A stretch of DNA of 37,007 nucleotides from Candidatus Krumholzibacteriota bacterium (GTDB lineage Bacteria > Krumholzibacteriota > Krumholzibacteriia > Krumholzibacteriales > Krumholzibacteriaceae), in NCBI GenBank assembly GCA_016933255.1, contig JAFGBF010000012.1, positions 1 through 37,007 on the forward strand, written 5' to 3'. Below are positions 31,147 to 37,007 of this stretch, piece after piece. The notes beneath the pieces were generated by a model. That model ran no database searches. It was not told the origin of the DNA and saw nothing but the letters and a program-made list of their open reading frames with translations. How positions within the stretch are numbered: the first letter of the stretch is position 1; each line of letters starts with the position of its first letter. Position numbers and translations under genes: made by a program.

Positions 31147-32574
31147 ATGAGGAATCGAGGAGTGATATTTAGAAGAGTTATGCTGATACTGCCGGTTTTT
31201 TTAACGCTCATGGCGGGGGTCAGTCTGGCCGGGGAGGCTGTCAGCGACGGGAAAGGGGATGATACAGCCGGAGAGCTTGAGCTTTCTCTTGATGAAGCGA
31301 TAAGGCTTGGTCTTGAGCATGACGAAGCGATCAGGCAGGCCGGTCTCCAGGTCGATGGCGCATATGCCGGGCTGAAAGAGGCAAGGTCGGGGAGATTGCC
31401 TGATCTTGCGATAAGCGGTCAGTATGGACGCAATATCAGAAAACCTGTGATGTTTCTTCCGTCAGATATGGGAGACGCGTTTGGAGGCGTTACAAAGATA
31501 GAGCTTGGAGAAGACAACGATTTCACAGCGGCGGCGCAGCTTTCTTATAACCTCTGGACAGCCGGGAGAGTATCGGCCGGGATCGGAGCATCAAAAGAGA
31601 TAGTCGAGGCGATGAAACTCCAGAAGATCGCGGTTTCCGATTATCTGAGGTTTCAGGTCGTAAATGCATACTACACAGTCCTTCTCTCCATGGAAAATCT
31701 TGAGATCGCGGAAAAAGCATATAAGGAGACTGAAGAAGCGGTAAGGATAAACAGGGCCGGCTACAAAGAGGGAACAGTCAGCAGGTTCGATCTTCTCCGT
31801 GCCGAGGTCGAACTTGAGAACAGGTCGCCCCAGATAGTAGAAGCTGCAAATGCCGTAGAGCAGGCTCTTGTCGTTCTGAGGCGTCTTAGCGGGCTTGATC
31901 CCGCCCGCGCGCTCAGTCTTACCGATTCTCTGGAGATGGTCGGAGAGGCGGAAGATCTCGATTATTATATCGATCTGATGAAAAAGGAAAATGTATATAT
32001 CCGTGCTCTTGATCATCAGGTCCAGGCTTTGCGGCACAATCTTGGATTTGAGAAGGCCGAACGCTATCCGGTCCTTCAGCTAGGAGTCAATTTTGTAGTT
32101 CAGGCGCAGTGGTCAGATTCATATATGCCTGAATCGAAGAATCTTGCCAGGTCGTCGGCGGTAACTCTGGGATTCCAGATACCGGTATTTGACGGCCTTA
32201 AGGCAAAAGCCAGGATAAACAGGGCAAGATCTGACCTGAGGTCTGCCGAGATAGAGTTCGAAAAAACGATTAACGAAAAGGAGATGGCCGTGAGGATCGC
32301 GTACCTCGCGCTCGAGAATGCCGTTTCCTCTCTGAAAGGAAGGGAAGAGACGGTCGCTCTTGCAGAGGAGGCGCACCGCCTTGCGCTCGTAAGAATGAAA
32401 AACGGGCTGGCCACTCCGGTCGAAAGGCTCGACGCGGAACTTGCCATGACAACGGCAAGGGGCCAGATGGCACAGGCCCTCTTTGCCTGTAATATCGCCA
32501 AAGCCGCGCTGGGACTGGCCACAGGAGCCGGGAGCCTTATTGACAACAATAACTTATCTGTCGAAAGCGAGTGA
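31147..32574 (+). CDS. Outer-membrane efflux protein (TolC/OMF family)
   Basis: The start at 31147 is preferred because AAAGGAG (31135-31141) precedes it and a signal peptide begins there; an in-frame ATG at 31123 overlaps the repressor stop. The protein has 475 residues. After the signal peptide (ending near SLAGEA) come the two OEP repeats typical of TolC-like proteins, beginning ELSLDEAIRLGLEHDEAI and later ALRHNLGFEKAERYPVLQLGVNF, with long coiled-coil helices between (for example AGYKEGTVSRFDLLRAEVELENR). It forms the trimeric outer-membrane channel of the pump encoded by the next two genes. Confidence 0.9.
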   Translation: MRNRGVIFRRVMLILPVFLTLMAGVSLAGEAVSDGKGDDTAGELELSLDEAIRLGLEHDEAIRQAGLQVDGAYAGLKEARSGRLPDLAISGQYGRNIRKPVMFLPSDMGDAFGGVTKIELGEDNDFTAAAQLSYNLWTAGRVSAGIGASKEIVEAMKLQKIAVSDYLRFQVVNAYYTVLLSMENLEIAEKAYKETEEAVRINRAGYKEGTVSRFDLLRAEVELENRSPQIVEAANAVEQALVVLRRLSGLDPARALSLTDSLEMVGEAEDLDYYIDLMKKENVYIRALDHQVQALRHNLGFEKAERYPVLQLGVNFVVQAQWSDSYMPESKNLARSSAVTLGFQIPVFDGLKAKARINRARSDLRSAEIEFEKTINEKEMAVRIAYLALENAVSSLKGREETVALAEEAHRLALVRMKNGLATPVERLDAELAMTTARGQMAQALFACNIAKAALGLATGAGSLIDNNNLSVESE

Positions 32575-32576
32575 TA

Positions 32577-33689
32577 ATGAGAGATGGTGTAAGAAAGAAG
32601 AAGTCATACAGAGGATATCTGATCGCTGTGGTATCGATTGCCGTAGTATCGGCATTTGCCCTCAGGTTCAGTGCGGTGAGCAGGACGAAGGATGTAGACA
32701 GCATCGGTTCTATTCATCAGAAAGAGGGGAGGCCAGTCGAGGCGGTCGCAGTCCAGAAAGGCGACATGGTCGTCTGGCAGACTCTGGCCGGAACTGTCGA
32801 GGGGATCATCCAGTATCCCATCGTTTCTACCAATTCGATCCAGGTGATGGATGTATTGAAGCGCGAAGGAGACTGGGTGAACCCGGGAGATATTGTCATC
32901 AGGCTGGAAAAGACCGCGGCAAATCCGATGCTTCATTCATATGAGCGCTCAAGGGCGCTTTACGAAAACGCCCTTGAGGATACGCGCCGCATAAGGAACC
33001 TCTTTAAAGAGGGAGCTGTTTCGAGACAAAAGCTTGAAAGCGCCGAAATGGCTCTGAAGATCGCGGAAAGCGACCTGCGCGATGCCAGAGAGGGTACGGA
33101 TCTTACTGCCGATTATGCCGGTATCGTAATGAATGTGCTGGTAGAAAAGGGAGAGATGGCTGACAACGGGAAGCCGCTGGCGTGGATCGCCAGGACAGAT
33201 ACGGTAAAAGTAGCATTTAAAGCGGGCAGCAGGCAGGCTATGGTGCTTTCGAAAGGGCAGAGGGCTCAATGGGTATATGCAGGCACAGGCTGGTCCGGAG
33301 AAGGATCTATCGCCAGAGTCGATCTCGCCGCTGACCCGCACTCGCATCTTGTCGGAGGAGAAGCAGTCTTTCCCAACGCGGAAGGGCGGCTGATTCCGGG
33401 TATCTTTTTGTCGTTCAAGGTCCTGACAGGTGATCGAAAAGATGTCCTGATGATACCGGCCGGATGCGTCATGAACGATGATAAAGGGAATTTCGTATTC
33501 GCGATCCTTCCCGATAAAGAAGAGAAAATGAGGGCTGTCATCCGAAGGATAGGGACAGGACTGAGAACTTCAGATTACACAGAGATCCTTTCCGGGTTGT
33601 CCGAAGGAGACAGGGTCGTTCTATTCGGCCAGACAATGATCGAAGAGGGGGATCTGGTAAAGGTCATAGAAACGGGGGAGGAAGACTGA
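32577..33689 (+). CDS. RND efflux periplasmic adaptor (membrane fusion protein)
   Basis: This 370-residue protein has an N-terminal signal anchor (YLIAVVSIAVVSAFALRF) and no lipobox. It shows the adaptor order: beta-strand VEAVAVQKGDMVVWQTLAGTVEG, a lipoyl-like half IQVMDVLKREGDWVNPGDIVIRLE, a helical hairpin (about 120-170), the second lipoyl half TADYAGIVMNVLVEKGEMADNGKPLAWIA, and C-terminal barrel and membrane-proximal segments ending LSGLSEGDRVVLFG. It joins the inner-membrane pump to the outer-membrane channel. The ribosome site is weak; coupling to the previous gene is likely. A GTG at 32571 is an alternative start. Confidence 0.9.
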   Translation: MRDGVRKKKSYRGYLIAVVSIAVVSAFALRFSAVSRTKDVDSIGSIHQKEGRPVEAVAVQKGDMVVWQTLAGTVEGIIQYPIVSTNSIQVMDVLKREGDWVNPGDIVIRLEKTAANPMLHSYERSRALYENALEDTRRIRNLFKEGAVSRQKLESAEMALKIAESDLRDAREGTDLTADYAGIVMNVLVEKGEMADNGKPLAWIARTDTVKVAFKAGSRQAMVLSKGQRAQWVYAGTGWSGEGSIARVDLAADPHSHLVGGEAVFPNAEGRLIPGIFLSFKVLTGDRKDVLMIPAGCVMNDDKGNFVFAILPDKEEKMRAVIRRIGTGLRTSDYTEILSGLSEGDRVVLFGQTMIEEGDLVKVIETGEED

Positions 33690-33690
33690 T

Positions 33691-36600
33691 ATGAATCTGA
33701 TCAGGATTTTCGTCCGCCGCCCTGTACTTACAAGCATGATCCTGGTTCTCATGCTCGTGATGGGGATATACTCGTACCAGAGGCTTTCCGTAGAGATGAT
33801 GCCGAGGATCGATTTCCCCGTGATCGTAGTTTCGACGGTATATCCCGGAGCTTCACCCTCCGAGGTGGAAAGCCAGGTAACAAAGAAGATCGAGGACGAG
33901 GTCTCCACGATAGCGAATGTGAAAAACCTTCAGTCATATTCAATGGAAAATATGTCGCAGGTGATCATCGAGTTCGAACTCGAGACCGATGTCGATCTTG
34001 ACGCGATGGATGTAAAAGAGAAGGTCGACGCGATACGCTATCTTCTCCCGGATGATGCCGAAGACCCCGTGATCCAGAAGTTCGATCTTTCTTCGGTGCC
34101 TGTCATGGAGATCGCTGTTTCCGCTCCAAGGCCTCTTCAGGATATCTATCATGTTGCCGATAAGGTGATCCGCGAGAGGTTGAGCCGGATAGACGGCGTC
34201 GCGGACGTTGAGATCACAGGAAAGAGGGAAAGGGAGATCAGGGTCGATGTAGCTTCTGAAAAGCTGAGGGCATACGGTTTGAGCCTTCTTGATATTATCG
34301 GCATCATTTCATCTCAGAACCTCAATATACCCGCCGGACATATAACCAGGGGGGCGAATGAGACGACTCTGCGGATGGTAGGCGAGATAGGCGATCCTTC
34401 CGAGCTGGCGGATTTCCAACTGCCCCTGCCTTCGGGGGAGACCATCCCGCTTTCCGAGGTGGCTGATGTCAAAGATACTACGGAAGAGATCAGGGAGTCG
34501 TCGACTTGGAACGGGGAGCCGGTGATAGGCCTTTCGATACAGAAACGTTCCGATGGGAATACTGTATCGATAGCGGAAGATGTGTATAAAGTCATCGGCG
34601 ATCTTGAAAAGACACTCGACAGCGATATAGAGATCATTATTACCGACAATCCGTCGATTTTCGTAAAGGCTTCAGTGACTGATGTCATGTCGAATATCGC
34701 TATCGGGATCGCTTTGACCTCACTGCTGCTCTTTCTTTTTCTGCATGACTGGCGCCAGACCCTTATCGCAGCTATTTCGATGCCGGTATCTGTAGTAGCG
34801 ACATTCCTCCTGATCGAACGGGCCGGATTTACCGTTAATATAATGACGCTGCTTGCGCTGGGGATCTCTATAGGCACACTGGTCACGAATTCCATTGTGG
34901 TGATCGAAAATATATCGCGTCTCGTAAAATCCGGGATGGATCCTTTCGAGGCTGCCGAAAAAGGGACTTCAGAGATCGCTATTGCTGTCGTGGCTTCAAC
35001 GCTTACTAATGTCGTCGTATTTACTCCGATTGCATTTATGAGCGGCATTATCGGCAGGTTCTTCCTTCAGTTCGGCGTGACGGTGGTTTTTGCCACTTTG
35101 ATCTCCCTTGTCGTCAGCTTTACGATGGTCCCGATGCTGTCTGCCAGACTGCTGAGGGCAAAAGCAGGGGAGCATCATTCCCGCGAGCATATCTGGACAA
35201 GATTCACCGATGGCTGGGACCGGGGTTACGATCGGTTGACAGGCGGGTACAGGGCTCTTCTGTCTAAATCGCTCGACCACAGGTGGGTCCCTGTCTCGGC
35301 GGTACTTGGAATCCTTTTCTTCGCGATATTCCTCTTCGGTTTCATAGGCGGAGAGTTCATGCCTGTCGTCGATCAGAATGTCGTGATCATATCCCTTGAG
35401 CTTCCCGCAGGGACAAGCATCGAAAGGACCGTTGATATATCGACTAGGATCGAGAATATCATGCGCAAAAGGGATGATGTAGAAGGCGTGATCACGAAGA
35501 TCGGAGGAGGCCAGAGGAGTATCGCCGAAGCGGATATCACCCTGAAACTCATAGATGGAAACAAGAGAGATCTTACGATCAAGGAATTCATGAATGATAT
35601 CAGGCCGTCTCTTGCCGGTATCCCCGATGCCGAGATCATGGTGACCTCTTCCGGAGAAGGAGGATCGGTCGAGGCGGATCTTCTGATCGAGATCCTCTCC
35701 GGAGACCAGGAAAAACTGTCTCTTGTAGGAGATCAGCTGCTGCGGATAGTGAGAGATACTCCCGGCCTCGTCGAGGTCTCATCAAGCGAAAAGACGGGAA
35801 AACCGGAGATTGCGGTACGTCCGAGAAGAAGGCAGATGATCTGGAGAGGGATCACTCCCGCCACTGCGGGGATGATCCTGAGGACGGCATATGAAGGAGG
35901 ACAGGCGGGAGTCTATCGCGAATTCGGCGAAGAGTACGACATAAAGGTGGGATACGCCCCGGCTGACAGGCAGGATCCCGCGTATCTCGGAGATCTGCCG
36001 TTCAATATGCCCGGCGGAGGCATTGTCCCCCTATCTGATATTGCCGTGATAGAAAGAGAAAGCGGGGCCGCCGAGATCCTTCACAGGGACAAAGAGCGGA
36101 TGATTCAGGTTTCGGCCAATGTTGCTTCCGGGACGATCAGCGAGGCAAGGGCTCTTATAGACGAGAAGGTCGCGGAACTCGAGATCCCTTCAGGTGTGAC
36201 AGTCAAATATTCCGGTATGGCGGAGATCCAGGATGAATCGTTCGCATCGATCCAGACAGCGATGATCCTTGCTGTACTGTTGATATATATAGTCATGGCG
36301 GCGATCCTGGAGAGTTTCGTCCATCCATTGACCGTTATGGTGACTCTGCCGCTGGGACTGATCGGAACGTCATTTGCGCTGTTTTTCACAGGTCAGACGA
36401 TAAATATCATGTCTCTCATGGCGATGGTAATGCTTACAGGTATTGTAGTGAACAACGCAATCCTGCTTCTTGACTACACTTCTCAACTCAGGGCAAGGGG
36501 GCTGAGGGCGAAGGAAGCGCTGCTTGAGGCCTGTCCGACGAGGCTGCGGCCTATCATCATGGCCAATCTCGCGATCGCTATCGGTATGATTCCTCAGGCG

Positions 36601-36789
36601 ATCGGGGGGGCGGGGGTCGAATACAGGGCTCCCATGGCTGTCGTTCAGATAGGCGGAGTGCTTATGTCCGCCGTATTCACCCTGTTTATAATCCCGGTCG
36701 TCTATACTGTAGTTGACAGGGTCACTCCGGCAGGGAAAAAAGAGAGAAAAATTCAGAAAATAAGGAAAAACACACAGGAAATAAAATAA
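33691..36789 (+). CDS. RND efflux permease (HAE1-like) with altered proton-relay residues
   Basis: An ATG follows GGGGGAGG (33674-33681). The product has 1032 residues, the full size for AcrB-type pumps, with two halves of one plus five membrane helices and two large periplasmic loops. Family hallmarks are VEMMPRIDFPVI near the start, the loop motif YPGASPSEVE, and GIVVNNAILLLDY in TM10. In TM4 the proton-relay Asp pair of AcrB (D407, D408) aligns with Thr399-Asn400 (GTLVTNSIVVIEN), and Lys940 aligns with Asn921. The Arg of the RLRPI motif is kept (951-955). It extrudes a substrate with the preceding MFP and OMF. Canonical proton coupling cannot work through these residues, so energy coupling must differ. 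Confidence 0.92.
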   Translation: MNLIRIFVRRPVLTSMILVLMLVMGIYSYQRLSVEMMPRIDFPVIVVSTVYPGASPSEVESQVTKKIEDEVSTIANVKNLQSYSMENMSQVIIEFELETDVDLDAMDVKEKVDAIRYLLPDDAEDPVIQKFDLSSVPVMEIAVSAPRPLQDIYHVADKVIRERLSRIDGVADVEITGKREREIRVDVASEKLRAYGLSLLDIIGIISSQNLNIPAGHITRGANETTLRMVGEIGDPSELADFQLPLPSGETIPLSEVADVKDTTEEIRESSTWNGEPVIGLSIQKRSDGNTVSIAEDVYKVIGDLEKTLDSDIEIIITDNPSIFVKASVTDVMSNIAIGIALTSLLLFLFLHDWRQTLIAAISMPVSVVATFLLIERAGFTVNIMTLLALGISIGTLVTNSIVVIENISRLVKSGMDPFEAAEKGTSEIAIAVVASTLTNVVVFTPIAFMSGIIGRFFLQFGVTVVFATLISLVVSFTMVPMLSARLLRAKAGEHHSREHIWTRFTDGWDRGYDRLTGGYRALLSKSLDHRWVPVSAVLGILFFAIFLFGFIGGEFMPVVDQNVVIISLELPAGTSIERTVDISTRIENIMRKRDDVEGVITKIGGGQRSIAEADITLKLIDGNKRDLTIKEFMNDIRPSLAGIPDAEIMVTSSGEGGSVEADLLIEILSGDQEKLSLVGDQLLRIVRDTPGLVEVSSSEKTGKPEIAVRPRRRQMIWRGITPATAGMILRTAYEGGQAGVYREFGEEYDIKVGYAPADRQDPAYLGDLPFNMPGGGIVPLSDIAVIERESGAAEILHRDKERMIQVSANVASGTISEARALIDEKVAELEIPSGVTVKYSGMAEIQDESFASIQTAMILAVLLIYIVMAAILESFVHPLTVMVTLPLGLIGTSFALFFTGQTINIMSLMAMVMLTGIVVNNAILLLDYTSQLRARGLRAKEALLEACPTRLRPIIMANLAIAIGMIPQAIGGAGVEYRAPMAVVQIGGVLMSAVFTLFIIPVVYTVVDRVTPAGKKERKIQKIRKNTQEIK

Positions 36790-36937
36790 ATATTTGCAGG
36801 TATAAACCACTATATTTCGGGGCTGTCCGCGGTAAATCATTATAAATCGCAGCGCTATACGCCGGTCATGCTGTTTTCCGCCTGTGATCCCCCCATGTGA
36901 GGGAGGGCGGATATGGAGGCCGCAGCAAACTTTGTAG

Positions 36938-36967
36938 TTGACTCAGCGGCGGTTTCTATGCTACAAT
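36938..36967 (+). promoter_or_regulatory. Candidate promoter near the right edge
   Basis: TTGACT (36938-36943) and TACAAT (36962-36967) are 18 bp apart and point rightward, toward a gene beyond the window. The rest of 36790-37007 has no feature I can support. Confidence 0.45.
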
Positions 36968-37007
36968 CCTAGTTGTCGAGTAAGTTAAGGTATCTCCAAC
37001 ATTGATC

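Noticed and set aside
1..37007. CRISPR arrays, insertion sequences, tRNA or rRNA genes
   Set aside because: No regularly spaced repeats, transposase genes, terminal repeats, cloverleaf structures or rRNA segments were seen; all gaps between genes are under 300 bp.

Overview
The window reads as a chromosomal segment from a Gram-negative bacterium. It encodes lipoproteins with clear lipoboxes, an LpoB-type cell-wall activator module, a predicted outer-membrane barrel and an RND/TolC-type tripartite pump. Base composition is balanced, arginine codons AGG/AGA are frequent, Shine-Dalgarno sites are strong and several genes start at GTG or TTG. The mix of a Gld-like ABC system with an ABC-aux protein and DUF4340, a secreted C69 dipeptidase and a HydBC-type soluble electron-transfer complex would fit an uncultured FCB-group or deltaproteobacteria-like lineage. 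That placement is inference; no rRNA, tRNA or ribosomal protein gene is present to anchor it.

Layout. From 1 to 9.0 kb there are mostly single genes: a lipoprotein (minus), an ABC-F protein coupled to a small GIY-YIG-like protein, a secreted lipoprotein with a strong promoter and terminator, a secreted C69 dipeptidase, and a large P2-type cation ATPase (minus) facing it across a shared hairpin. From 9.2 to 12.8 kb lies a five-gene envelope operon: secreted protein, LpoB, TPR lipoprotein, YcfL-like lipoprotein, beta-barrel. From 13.1 to 23.6 kb lies a six-gene redox operon: a response regulator with two RAM/ACT-like domains; HydC/NuoE-like, HydB/NuoF-like and a 1228-residue HydA/NuoG-position protein; then a PAS/GAF histidine kinase overlapping an NtrC-type regulator. 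A GT39-type membrane protein follows at 23.6-25.3 kb. From 25.5 to 30.3 kb is a Gld-like ABC operon (ATPase, permease, ABC-aux, DUF4340). From 30.5 to 36.8 kb a TetR repressor with a double-palindrome operator heads an OMF-MFP-RND efflux operon. All intergenic gaps are shorter than 300 bp.

The most interesting system is the 13.1-23.6 kb operon. Its large subunit joins a HydA/NuoG-type iron-sulfur front end, a GltD/NfnB-like FAD and NAD(P)H module, a two-cluster ferredoxin and a formate-dehydrogenase-like domain that has lost its catalytic Cys/Sec and His. With the NuoE/NuoF-like partners, this predicts a soluble complex with two separate pyridine-nucleotide sites and no visible terminal catalytic metal site: a possible NAD(H)/NADP(H)/ferredoxin (possibly bifurcating) enzyme. 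It is flanked by unusual regulators, including an NtrC-family protein whose ATPase catalytic residues and GAFTGA loop are all altered. A second notable point is the RND pump, which lacks the canonical proton-relay Asp pair and Lys.
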